Assembly: GCF_000974985.2 (NCBI RefSeq)
Contig: NZ_LAVA02000051.1
Span: forward strand, 1 to 42,010
Direction: 5' to 3'
From: Streptomyces mangrovisoli
GTDB lineage: Bacteria > Actinomycetota > Actinomycetes > Streptomycetales > Streptomycetaceae
DNA length: 42,010 nt
Made by a program: the position numbers and the translations under genes. The notes under the pieces are model-generated. The model did no database searches. It saw nothing but the letters and a program-made list of their open reading frames with translations, and was not told the DNA's origin. This document shows positions 32,473 through 39,996 of the stretch, piece by piece; positions within the stretch are counted from its first letter, which is position 1, and each line of letters begins with the position of its first letter.

Positions 32473-32592
32473 GTGAGCAACATCGAAGAGAAGTTCCCCC
32501 GCGCCCTGTGGATCCGGCTGATCATCTACCTGGCCGTCGGCCACCTCTTCGCGGCCTTCGTCTACCTGCTGTTCACCGTCGGGGCGAAGTGA
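32473..32592 (+). CDS. 39-residue membrane protein (DUF6126-like)
   Basis: GTG at 32473, preceded by GGAG eight bases upstream, encodes MSNIEEKFPRALWIRL and then one hydrophobic segment (IIYLAVGHLFAAFVYLLFTV) ending GAK. It fits small Streptomyces proteins I know as DUF6126, often placed after XRE-cupin genes. It has a charged amphipathic start and one membrane helix, so it may be a subunit or regulator of a larger membrane protein. It stops 12 bases from the convergent phosphatase gene. Confidence 0.82.
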   Translation: MSNIEEKFPRALWIRLIIYLAVGHLFAAFVYLLFTVGAK

Positions 32593-32604
32593 CCCCCGCC
32601 ACAC

Positions 32605-33402
32605 TCAGTCCAGCAGGCGCTCGCGCAGCAGCTCCCGGGTCTCCGGAGTGACGCCGAGGCCCTGCGCCAGATAGGCGTCGACGCCGCCCCAGGTCTCCTC
32701 GACCGTCTCCAGCGCCGCCCTCAGATACTCCGCGCGGGCGTCGAAGAGGGGGCTCAGCAGCTCCATGACCTCGGGGGAGTAGGCCGCCGCGTCGGAGCTG
32801 CTGCGGCGCACCTTGTAGCGGCGGTGCGTGGCGTTCGACTCCAGGTAGTCGGCGAGGATCGCGTCCCGCTCCACGCCGAGGGCGAGCAGGGTCACGGCGA
32901 TCGACAGGCCCGCGCGGTCCTTGCCCGCCGCGCAGTGCATGAGGGCCGGCACGCTGTCCTCGGCCATGGCGTGCAGCACACGGGAGTGCTCGCCCGTGCG
33001 CTCCGTGACGATGCGGCGGTAGGAGCCGATCATCCGGTCCGCGCCCTTGTCGTCGCCGAGGATCGTGCGCAGCTGCTCGATGTCGCCGTCGCGGACCATC
33101 CGCCAGAACTCGGCGCCGTCGGCCGGGTCGCTCAGCGGCAGGCTCACATTGCGCACGCCGGGCAGCTCGACGTCCGGGCCCTCCAGCTTCTTGTCGGCCG
33201 CGTTGCGGAAGTCGAAGATCGTGTGCAGGCCCAGGGACGCCAGGAAGGCGGCGTCCTCCGTCGTGGCGTGCGCGAGGTGGCCGCTGCGGAACAGCACGCC
33301 CCGGCGCACCCGGCGCCCGTCCACCGTGGGCAGTCCGCCCACGTCCCGGAAATTGCGCACTCCGGCCAGTTCGGGCTCGGTCGAGGGGACCTGCTGTGTC
33401 AC
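32605..33402 (-). CDS. tyrosine-protein phosphatase (dual-specificity-like)
   Basis: A 265-residue protein phosphatase of the IphP/PtpB-like class. The P-loop HCAAGKDRAG supplies Cys157 and Arg163 of the Cx5R signature. VRNFRDVGGLPT near the start and LFRSGHLAHAT are typical of this group. The GTG at 33402 has GGAGGAG about six bases upstream and so is preferred to an ATG five codons earlier. Substrates may be phosphotyrosine proteins or phosphoinositides. Confidence 0.88.
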   Translation of the reverse strand: MTQQVPSTEPELAGVRNFRDVGGLPTVDGRRVRRGVLFRSGHLAHATTEDAAFLASLGLHTIFDFRNAADKKLEGPDVELPGVRNVSLPLSDPADGAEFWRMVRDGDIEQLRTILGDDKGADRMIGSYRRIVTERTGEHSRVLHAMAEDSVPALMHCAAGKDRAGLSIAVTLLALGVERDAILADYLESNATHRRYKVRRSSSDAAAYSPEVMELLSPLFDARAEYLRAALETVEETWGGVDAYLAQGLGVTPETRELLRERLLD

Positions 33403-33798
33403 GGGGGCTCCTCCCATCCCTCCCGTCGGCGCGGCTCGCGGGTGGCCGGCGGGATGCGCCTTTGACGATACGACATGGATTCCTGGGGCAATGAGTTGTG
33501 TGCGCGGCGGCGCCGATGCCGCAGTTCTCCACTACTGCCGCATCTGAGGCTTCTGTCCGAATTGGCACCTTCATTACAACTCCGCCTGGAATAAGGATTC
33601 CTGGAGCGGCGGCGGGTGAGCAGGGTCATAACCGTGACCCTCTGTCGCCCGTCATGCTCACGTAATCAATGCGGATTCTCTGGGCGATTGACCCATGAAG
33701 ATCGGGCGGAATGCACGGAGGGTGACCGTGAATTCCGGTAAGGGATCAAGAGAAACCCATGTCCGGGGAAGGGCTTGCTTGTCCCTTTGCGTATCGGT
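33403..33798. other. intergenic region upstream of the riboswitch
   Basis: No gene is supported in these 396 bases. They are AT-richer than average between about 33530 and 33720. A 10-mer GGATTCCTGG occurs at 33477-33486 and 33595-33604. The latter is half of a near-palindrome CCTGGAATAAGGATTCCTGG (33585-33604). A further inverted repeat GGGTCA-TAACCG-TGACCC lies at 33623-33640. Promoters for the phosphatase (minus) and the hydrolase mRNA (plus) must be here. Confidence 0.5.
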
Positions 33799-34004
33799 CG
33801 CCTACGTTCGCCATCAATCCGGTCGGACCGCCGAATCCTGCCGCCGCCCGGAGCCCGCACACACTCGACCGTGCACGGCAGGAGCGGGGGACCCACAGGT
33901 ACGAACGCCTGGGCCGGTTCCCGGCAGACAGGCTTGGGGTGAAGTCGCGCTCCCCGCGCGGCCGGACATCTCCCGTCCGAACCCGACAGCTCACCTCGTA
34001 GGCG
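33799..34004 (+). promoter_or_regulatory. cyclic di-AMP riboswitch (ydaO/yuaA class)
   Basis: The conserved blocks of the class appear in order: CCGCCGAATCCTGCCGCC, then GGCAGGAGCGGGGGACCCAC, CTTGGGGTGAAG, and finally CCGAACCCGACAGCTCACCT. The closing P1 stem pairs CGCCTACG (33799-33806) with CGTAGGCG (33997-34004). Only two bases separate P1 from the AGAGGA-containing ribosome-binding region of the hydrolase. In actinobacteria this class senses c-di-AMP and usually turns off cell-wall hydrolase genes. Confidence 0.95.
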
Positions 34005-34021
34005 CCGGAGAGGAATTCGTC

Positions 34022-34924
34022 ATGCCCGCGAAGGGTAAGCACCGCCGTCCGAAGTCCCTGCGCTTCACCCGCTCGATAGCCGTCGCCGGTACCGGTGGCG
34101 CCGCGCTCGCGCTGCCGCTGATGGCCGCCACCGGCGCCCACGCCGCCCCCCAGTCGGCCGCCCAGACCGTCACGAGCAAGGCCGTCCAGGCCGCTCCGGC
34201 GAGCGCGGAGAAGGCCGACGCGGCGACCGTGACCTCCTACACGGTCCGCTCCGGCGACTACCTGTCGAAGATCGCCGCGGACCACCACGTCAGTGGTGGC
34301 TGGCAGCGCCTCTACGACGACAACCGCACGGCCGTCGGTGACGACCCGTCGCTGATCCACCCGGGTCTGAAGCTGTCGATCGGCCACCGCGCCGCCGCGA
34401 GCACCACGAAGTCCTCCTCCTCGTCCTCCTCCGCCTCGAAGTCGTCGTCCTCCTCGGCGTCCTCGAAGTCGAGCTCGGCCACCCAGGCCGCCGAGAAGAC
34501 CACCACCACCTCCGGCAGTGACGTCCTGCCCGTCTCCGGCGGCAGCATCGGCACCGGCTACCACGTCTCCGGCAGCATGTGGTCCAGCGGCTACCACACC
34601 GGCGTCGACTTCGTCGTGCCCACCGGCACCACCGTCAAGGCCGTCGGCACCGGCACCGTCGTCAGCGCCGGCTGGGGCGGCGCGTACGGCAACCAGGTCG
34701 TCATCAAGCTCTCCGACGGCTACTACGCCCAGTACGCCCACCTGTCGCAGATCTCCGTCTCGGCGGGCCAGTCCGTCACCCCGGGGCAGCAGCTCGGCCT
34801 CTCCGGCGCGACCGGCAACGTGACCGGCCCGCACCTGCACTTCGAGATCCGCACCACCCCGGACTACGGCTCCGACGTGGACCCGGTCGCCTACCTGCGC
34901 TCGCACGGCGTGGCCGTCGGCTGA
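34022..34924 (+). CDS. secreted LysM/M23 peptidoglycan endopeptidase
   Basis: A 300-residue exported cell-wall hydrolase. A signal peptide covers about residues 1-40 (basic KGKHRRPKSLRFTR, hydrophobic core, AHAAP cleavage site). A LysM domain follows (YTVRSGDYLSKIAADHHVSGG...LIHPGLKLSIG). A Ser-rich linker of about 40 residues comes next. The C-terminal M23 metallopeptidase has the zinc-site segments HTGVDFVVPTGTTV and GPHLHFEIR. The ATG at 34022 follows GAGAGGA. Control by the c-di-AMP riboswitch ties cell-wall cleavage to second-messenger level, as for other Streptomyces hydrolases such as RpfA. Confidence 0.95.
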   Translation: MPAKGKHRRPKSLRFTRSIAVAGTGGAALALPLMAATGAHAAPQSAAQTVTSKAVQAAPASAEKADAATVTSYTVRSGDYLSKIAADHHVSGGWQRLYDDNRTAVGDDPSLIHPGLKLSIGHRAAASTTKSSSSSSSASKSSSSSASSKSSSATQAAEKTTTTSGSDVLPVSGGSIGTGYHVSGSMWSSGYHTGVDFVVPTGTTVKAVGTGTVVSAGWGGAYGNQVVIKLSDGYYAQYAHLSQISVSAGQSVTPGQQLGLSGATGNVTGPHLHFEIRTTPDYGSDVDPVAYLRSHGVAVG

Positions 34925-34953
34925 CGCGGACCCCGCTCCGCTCCCCCCACAAC

Positions 34954-34994
34954 GCCGAAGGCCGGACCCACGATCCCCGGGTCCGGCCTTCGGC
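34954..34994 (+). terminator. strong hairpin terminator
   Basis: A perfect 16-bp stem (GCCGAAGGCCGGACCC with its complement) and a 9-base loop, starting 30 bases after the hydrolase stop. Confidence 0.92.
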
Positions 34995-35163
34995 ATGTCC
35001 CCGAGCGCGCCCCGGCCCGGTGGCCGGACGTTCCCGGCGTCAACATCCCTGCCCCTGCGCGTATTCCGCCATGGACGGCATGGCGCGCGTGGGTTATGTC
35101 ACCGCCCGTCAACCCCTGCCTACGGTCGCGTAGGTCACAACCCAGGGTGAATCATGGATCGCT
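34995..35163 (+). promoter_or_regulatory. upstream region of the SGNH hydrolase gene
   Basis: This 169-base stretch ends at the GTG start at 35164. CCTACG-GTCG-CGTAGG (about 35120-35135) is a small hairpin. It is flanked by GGGTTATGTCACC and GGTCACAACCC, which form an imperfect inverted repeat. They may be an operator, but no -10/-35 pair is convincing. Confidence 0.35.
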
Positions 35164-35982
35164 GTGGCAGACGATTCGAAGAGTGACAACAGATCAGTGA
35201 TCGGGTCGTACGTGGCGGTGGGGGACAGCTTCACCGAGGGCGTCGGCGACCCTGGCCCCGACGGGCAGTTCGTCGGCTGGGCCGACCGGTTCGCGGTACT
35301 GCTCGCGGACCGGCGCCCGGAGGGCGAGTTCGGCTACACCAACCTCGCGGTACGCGGCAGGCTGCTCGACCAGATCGTGGCGGAGCAGGTGCCCCAGGTC
35401 CTCGAACTCGGACCCGACCTCGTCTCCTTCTGTGCGGGCGGCAACGACATCCTCCGGCCGGGCACCGACCCCGACGAGGTCGCCGAGCGGTTCGAGCGGG
35501 CGGTCGCGCGGCTCGCGGCCGCGGCCGGCACGGTCATGGTGACGACCGGCTTCGACACCCGCGGCGTACCCGTCCTCAAGCACCTGCGCGGCAAGATCGC
35601 CACGTACAACGGACATGTCCGGGCCATCGCGGACCGCTACGGCTGCCCGGTCCTCGACCTGTGGTCGCTGAAGACGGTCCAGGACCGGCGGGCCTGGGAC
35701 GGCGACCGGCTGCACCTCTCGCCCGAGGGCCACACCCGGGTCGCGCTGCGCGCGGGCCAGGTCCTCGGCGTCGAGGTGCCCGCCGACCCCGACCAGCCCT
35801 GGCCCCCGCTCCCGCCGCGCGGCACCTTCGAGGTCCGCAGGGACGACGTCCACTGGGCCCGCGAGTACCTGGTGCCGTGGATCGGCCGCCGCCTGCGCGG
35901 GGAGTCCTCCGGCGACCACGTGACGGCGAAGGGCGCGATGTCTCCCGACGCGATCAAGTCCCGCATCGAGTCGGTGGCCTGA
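35164..35982 (+). CDS. SGNH/GDSL-family hydrolase
   Basis: A 272-residue cytoplasmic esterase-like protein with no signal peptide. Block I is GDSFTEG with the likely nucleophile Ser22. Block III is GGND, and the catalytic Asp/His pair lies in DRLHLSPEGH. The C-terminal 60 residues are more polar and less conserved. The GTG at 35164 is the start because the homology VAVGDSFTEG begins soon after. Substrate unknown. Confidence 0.88.
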   Translation: MADDSKSDNRSVIGSYVAVGDSFTEGVGDPGPDGQFVGWADRFAVLLADRRPEGEFGYTNLAVRGRLLDQIVAEQVPQVLELGPDLVSFCAGGNDILRPGTDPDEVAERFERAVARLAAAAGTVMVTTGFDTRGVPVLKHLRGKIATYNGHVRAIADRYGCPVLDLWSLKTVQDRRAWDGDRLHLSPEGHTRVALRAGQVLGVEVPADPDQPWPPLPPRGTFEVRRDDVHWAREYLVPWIGRRLRGESSGDHVTAKGAMSPDAIKSRIESVA

Positions 35983-36010
35983 CGCCTGCGGCGGGCTTGA
36001 GAGTTCGTCC

Positions 36011-36120
36011 GCGGGCCGGTGGGGGCTTCTCGCGCAGTTCCCCGCGCCCCTGAAGGGGCGCCCTGGCCGGACGCCCTGAAGGGGCGCGGGGAACTGCGCG
36101 ACCAGCCCCCACCGACCCGC
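36011..36120. terminator. bidirectional hairpin built from an inverted pair of dispersed repeats
   Basis: Two copies of the window's dispersed repeat face each other. CGCGCAGTTCCCCGCGCCCC (36031-36050) is a perfect complement of 36081-36100. The outer arms 36011-36027 and 36104-36120 pair with one mismatch. An internal hairpin CGCCCC-TGAA-GGGGCG occurs at 36045-36060. Lying between the convergent SGNH and TetR genes, it should act as a terminator for both. Confidence 0.8.
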
Positions 36121-36162
36121 AGACGGGCATTCGGGAGCCCGGCCCGGAGGGTCGGAGGGACC

Positions 36163-36774
36163 CTAGGCCCTCAACTCCGCTTCCTCCAGCCCCAGTTCGC
36201 GGGCCAGGGCCTCGTCGACCCACTGCTGAGCCCGCGCCCGCGACACCGTGCCGGTGTACGACGTGAGCTGGACGGCCAGGCCGTCCAGGAGCGCGGTCAG
36301 CCGCAGGGCCGAGGCCGTCGGGTCCGGGCAGCGGAACTCGTCCGCGGCCACGCCCTCGGCGATGACCTCCGCGATCGCCGCCTTCCACTGCCGGTCGAGG
36401 CCGCGCGCGACCTCCCGCAGCGCGGGCTCGCGCAGGGCCGCCGCCCAGCCCTCGATCCACAGCCGCCAGCCCTTGGCCTGACCCGTCGGCGCGTACCAGC
36501 GCACGGCCGCGCGCAGCCTGCGCAGCGCCGTGGTGCGCCGGTCGAGCAGCCCGCGCAGATGCGCGAGGTCGCCCTCGGCGGCGTGCGCGAAGGCTGCGGC
36601 GAGCAGCTTCTCCTTCGTCGAGAAGTGGTACAGCACGAGCGCGTTGCTCACCCCGAGCGCGGCGGCCACGTCGGCGATCCTGACCGCCGCCACGCCCCGC
36701 TCCTCGATCTGCCCGATGGCCGCCCGCAGCAGTTCCTCACGCCGCTCGGCCACGCTCAACCGCACTCTCGCCAC
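36163..36774 (-). CDS. TetR-family transcriptional regulator
   Basis: A 203-residue regulator. The N-terminal HTH is RIADVAAALGVSNALVLYHF followed by STKEKLL. The C-terminal ligand domain is all-helical and includes WRLWIEGWAAALREP, typical of one TetR subfamily. It starts at GTG 36774. It lies 37 bases downstream of the dehydrogenase gene on the same strand, so they are probably co-transcribed and the regulator may control that gene. Ligand unknown. Confidence 0.9.
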   Translation of the reverse strand: MARVRLSVAERREELLRAAIGQIEERGVAAVRIADVAAALGVSNALVLYHFSTKEKLLAAAFAHAAEGDLAHLRGLLDRRTTALRRLRAAVRWYAPTGQAKGWRLWIEGWAAALREPALREVARGLDRQWKAAIAEVIAEGVAADEFRCPDPTASALRLTALLDGLAVQLTSYTGTVSRARAQQWVDEALARELGLEEAELRA

Positions 36775-36811
36775 GCGGCCACCCTAACGGCAACCCCGCA
36801 CCCCACCCGCC

Positions 36812-37990
36812 TCAGCGGTAGTGGCCGTAGCGCTCCGCGATCACCGGCAGCAGGTCCTCGGCCAGCGCGTGCGCGGCGGCCCGCGGCGTGCTGCCGTCGG
36901 CCTCCGCGCGCTCCAGCACCCGGCCGATCAGCGCACGCATGGAGCGGCGGGTGCGGCCGAACGCCTCCTGCGCGTCCGCGCCGATGTCGCCGAACAGCGT
37001 CCACCACCACCACGCGTTCGTACCGGAGTTGACCACGACGTCCGGCAGCACGGTCACCCCGCGGGCCGCGAGCAGTTCCTCCGCGGCGGGCAGCACCGGC
37101 ATGTTGGCCGCCTCGACGATCAGGCGGGCCCTGATCCGGCCCTGGTCGGCGGCGTCGATCGCGTACGACACGGCGGCCGGGACCAGCACCTCGGCGTCCG
37201 CCGACAGCCAGGCGTCGCCCGGGAGTTCGCGGTCGGCGGGCCGCAACGCCGCGCGGTCGACGGTGCCGTGGGCGTCCCGCGCGGCGAGCAGCGTCTCCAC
37301 GTCGAGCCCGTCCGGGTTGGCGACGGTCCCCTTCACGTCGGCGACCGCCACCACCGTCAGCCCGGCCCGCGCGAGGAAGCGCGCCGTGGCCCCGCCCATG
37401 GTGCCGAGGCCCTGCACCGAGACCCGGGTCCCGGTGTACGGGACGCCGGCCAGGTCCAGCGCCGCGAGCACCGACTCGGCCACCCCGCAGCCGCCGACCA
37501 GTTCGTCGAGGCCGATGCCGTCGACCTCGATCGCGAAGGCGTCCGCCAGCCGCTCGCGGGCCGCGGCCTCGTCGTCGAGCAGCGGGTAGACCGCCTGCAC
37601 GGACGAGACGAGCCCGGCCTCGACGGCCGCCCGGTCCACGAGGTCCTGGCTCAGCCCGAGGTCCTCGCCGGTGGTCCAGCAGCTCTCGATGTACGGCCGC
37701 ATCGCGCGCAGGTACCGCACGAGCAGGTCGTACGCCCCCGGGTCCCGCGGGTCGCAGTCGATGCCGCCCTTCGCGCCGCCGAGCGGGACATAGCGGCCGG
37801 CCGGGTCGTAGTGCAGCGCCTCCTTCATGCTCATGCCGCGGGCGAGGCCCGCCACCTCCTCCAGCGTGCAGCCCGGCCGCATCCGCAGCCCGCCGCTGGC
37901 GACCCCGCGCACCAGCCGGTCGACGACCAGGAAACCCTGGCGTGCGGTGACGTGATCGGTCCAGGTGAGCGAGAGCAGCGGAGCGGTCAT
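36812..37990 (-). CDS. Glu/Leu/Phe/Val dehydrogenase family protein
   Basis: A 392-residue amino-acid dehydrogenase performing reversible oxidative deamination with NAD(P). The catalytic glycine-lysine loop is PLGGAKGGIDCDP; TTGEDLGLSQ is the next conserved block. The dinucleotide-binding segment is VSVQGLGTMGGATARFLARAG. The length is between valine/leucine and glutamate dehydrogenases, so the substrate is not fixed. The ATG at 37990 has TGGAG six bases upstream and matches the family start. It precedes TetR in a likely operon and is divergent from the MBL-fold gene (297 bases). Confidence 0.9.
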   Translation of the reverse strand: MTAPLLSLTWTDHVTARQGFLVVDRLVRGVASGGLRMRPGCTLEEVAGLARGMSMKEALHYDPAGRYVPLGGAKGGIDCDPRDPGAYDLLVRYLRAMRPYIESCWTTGEDLGLSQDLVDRAAVEAGLVSSVQAVYPLLDDEAAARERLADAFAIEVDGIGLDELVGGCGVAESVLAALDLAGVPYTGTRVSVQGLGTMGGATARFLARAGLTVVAVADVKGTVANPDGLDVETLLAARDAHGTVDRAALRPADRELPGDAWLSADAEVLVPAAVSYAIDAADQGRIRARLIVEAANMPVLPAAEELLAARGVTVLPDVVVNSGTNAWWWWTLFGDIGADAQEAFGRTRRSMRALIGRVLERAEADGSTPRAAAHALAEDLLPVIAERYGHYR

Positions 37991-38287
37991 GCGGGACTCC
38001 AGGGGTGGGGGCGGAGACGGCCGTCGGGCGGGCCCACTGAACCGGAGGTCAGTACGAGGCCGGTGTGGCGCCAGTATTGAAACAGGCCGGACGCCCCGCA
38101 CGACACCGCGGCCGACGCCGGCCCGCGGTCGCACGGGGAAGTCCCAGGATTCTCCAAGATTTCTTCGTATGCCCAGGTCAGGGCCGTGTGTGCCCTCGTG
38201 GGGACACCCCGGGGCGGGCCGTGTGACCTGGGCTTCCGAGGGCGCCGACCATAATGGAAAACCTGACCGACCCCACCTGGAGGTACC
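37991..38287. promoter_or_regulatory. divergent promoter region
   Basis: A 297-base gap between the dehydrogenase (minus) and MBL-fold (plus) starts. Bases 38140-38170 are AT-richer (GGATTCTCCAAGATTTCTTCG), fitting a promoter. No clear operator was seen. Confidence 0.35.
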
Positions 38288-39640
38288 GTGACCGGTTTGG
38301 GTTCCCTGAGCTCCGGGCTCCGTGCGCTGCGGCCCGCGGCGTTCGGCGCGGACCCGAGCGGTGAGCGCCTGGCGCGGATCCGCAGATCCCCCCACTACAA
38401 GGACGGGGTGTTCCAGAACCCCGAGGGCACCGCCCGGATCCGGCCCTCGGGGTCGATGATCGACTTCGCCAAGGTGTTCTTCGACAAGGACGAGCGGCCC
38501 CGCCGCGGCCCCAAGGGCACCGTCCCGGTGCACGCCACCACCCTCGCCGACCTGGCCAAGCCCGCGGCCACGGGCCTCCGGCTCACCTGGATGGGCCACT
38601 CGAGCGTGCTCGCGGAGATCGACGGCCGCCGGGTGCTCTTCGACCCGGTGTGGGGCGACCGCTGCTCGCCCTTCGCCTTCGCCGGCCCCAAGCGGCTGCA
38701 CCCGGTGCCGCTGCCCCTGGCCGCGCTCGGCCCGGTCGACGTCGTCGTCATCTCGCACGATCACTACGACCACCTCGACCTGCCCTCGATCAAGGCGCTG
38801 GCCGGCACCGACACGGTGTTCGCCGTGCCGCTGGGCGTCGGCGCCCATCTGGAGCACTGGGGCGTCTCCGCGGGGCGGCTGCGCGAGCTGGACTGGAACG
38901 AGTCGACCGAGGTCGGCGGCCTCACCCTGACGGCGACGCCCGCCCGGCACTTCTGCGGCCGCGGCCTGCGCAACACGCAGCACACCCTGTGGGCCTCCTG
39001 GGTCGTCGCGGGCGAGCGGCACCGGATCTACCACAGCGGCGACACCGGCTACTTCAAGGGCTTCGCGGACATCGGGGCGGAGCACGGTCCGTTCGACGCC
39101 ACGATGATCCAGATCGGGGCGTACTCGGACTTCTGGCCCGATATCCACATGACGCCTGAAGAGGGTATGCGGGCCCATCTCGACCTCCAGGGCGGCCGCC
39201 CGGACGGCGTGATGCTGCCGATCCACTGGGGCACCTTCAACCTGGCGACCCACCCGTGGGCGGAGCCCGGCGAGGGCACGGTCGCGGCCGGCCGCGCGGC
39301 GGGCGCCCGGGTCGCCCTGCCCCGGCCCGGCGAGCCCTTCGAGCCGACGGCCGGGACGGTGCCGTCCGAGCCCTGGTGGCGCTCGGTCGCCCTCGCCCCG
39401 CGGGACGGCTGGCCGGCGGGGTCCGCGCCCGCGGGTGCGGCGGTGACGGGTGCGGAGGGAACGGACGCGTCGGCGGACACGGCGGCGCAGGCGCCCGCGG
39501 AGGACGGACCGGGCGCCCCCGAGCGGGCCGCGGCCGACGCCCCGGCCGGTTCCGGCCGGGCCGCCGCGGACACGGCCGGTGACGCCCGGGACGACAAGGC
39601 CGACGGGAGCGGAGCCCCGGAGACCGTCCCGGCGGGCTGA
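38288..39640 (+). CDS. metallo-beta-lactamase-fold hydrolase (NAPE-PLD/UlaG-like)
   Basis: A 450-residue protein. The MBL zinc motif is SHDHYDHLD (His157, His159, Asp161, His162). Further metal ligands are likely in ATPARHFCGRG, YHSGDTGYFKGF and LPIHWGTFN. The block DPVWGDRCSPFAFAGPKR is typical of NAPE-PLD/RomA-like proteins. The body ends near residue 365; the last 85 residues are Ala/Gly/Pro/Asp-rich and probably disordered. The GTG at 38288 follows GGAGG with a short spacer. A strong hairpin follows. Substrate unknown. Confidence 0.88.
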   Translation: MTGLGSLSSGLRALRPAAFGADPSGERLARIRRSPHYKDGVFQNPEGTARIRPSGSMIDFAKVFFDKDERPRRGPKGTVPVHATTLADLAKPAATGLRLTWMGHSSVLAEIDGRRVLFDPVWGDRCSPFAFAGPKRLHPVPLPLAALGPVDVVVISHDHYDHLDLPSIKALAGTDTVFAVPLGVGAHLEHWGVSAGRLRELDWNESTEVGGLTLTATPARHFCGRGLRNTQHTLWASWVVAGERHRIYHSGDTGYFKGFADIGAEHGPFDATMIQIGAYSDFWPDIHMTPEEGMRAHLDLQGGRPDGVMLPIHWGTFNLATHPWAEPGEGTVAAGRAAGARVALPRPGEPFEPTAGTVPSEPWWRSVALAPRDGWPAGSAPAGAAVTGAEGTDASADTAAQAPAEDGPGAPERAAADAPAGSGRAAADTAGDARDDKADGSGAPETVPAG

Positions 39641-39662
39641 CCGCGGAGGTCGTACCACCCCA

Positions 39663-39704
39663 CGGCGGGGGCTGGAGAGCGCGGAGGCTCTCCAGCCCCC
39701 GCCG
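39663..39704 (+). terminator. strong hairpin terminator
   Basis: A perfect 18-bp GC-rich stem (39663-39680 with 39687-39704) and a 6-base loop, starting 22 bases after the MBL-fold gene stop. Confidence 0.92.
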
Positions 39705-39996
39705 TTCGTTGTCGACCACTTGCGACCAGGTTCGATCGATCCCTCGTCCCGTTTGTGACGCATCAGCCGCGCAGGCATCGGACCTGTGTGCGAACCCTCA
39801 TACCAGAGCGGGACGCTCCTCGGGGGACTTTGTCAACTGCCCATCACACCTGATGCGTTGGCGACTACTGTGAGTGTCCGCCGGGCGACACAGGGCCGCA
39901 GGGGTGCGGCCCTCCCGACCGGCACGCCATGGCGCACACCCGTCCCGCGCAACAGGCGCGAACCCACAGGCCCGACGGACCAGTTCGAGGACGCCG
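39705..39996 (+). promoter_or_regulatory. upstream region of the sensor kinase gene
   Basis: This 292-base gap contains a 10-mer GACGCATCAG (39757-39766) and its near-complement CTGATGCGTT (39850-39859). TTGTCA at about 39832 is -35-like but without a matched -10. The promoter of the kinase gene should lie here. Confidence 0.4.
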
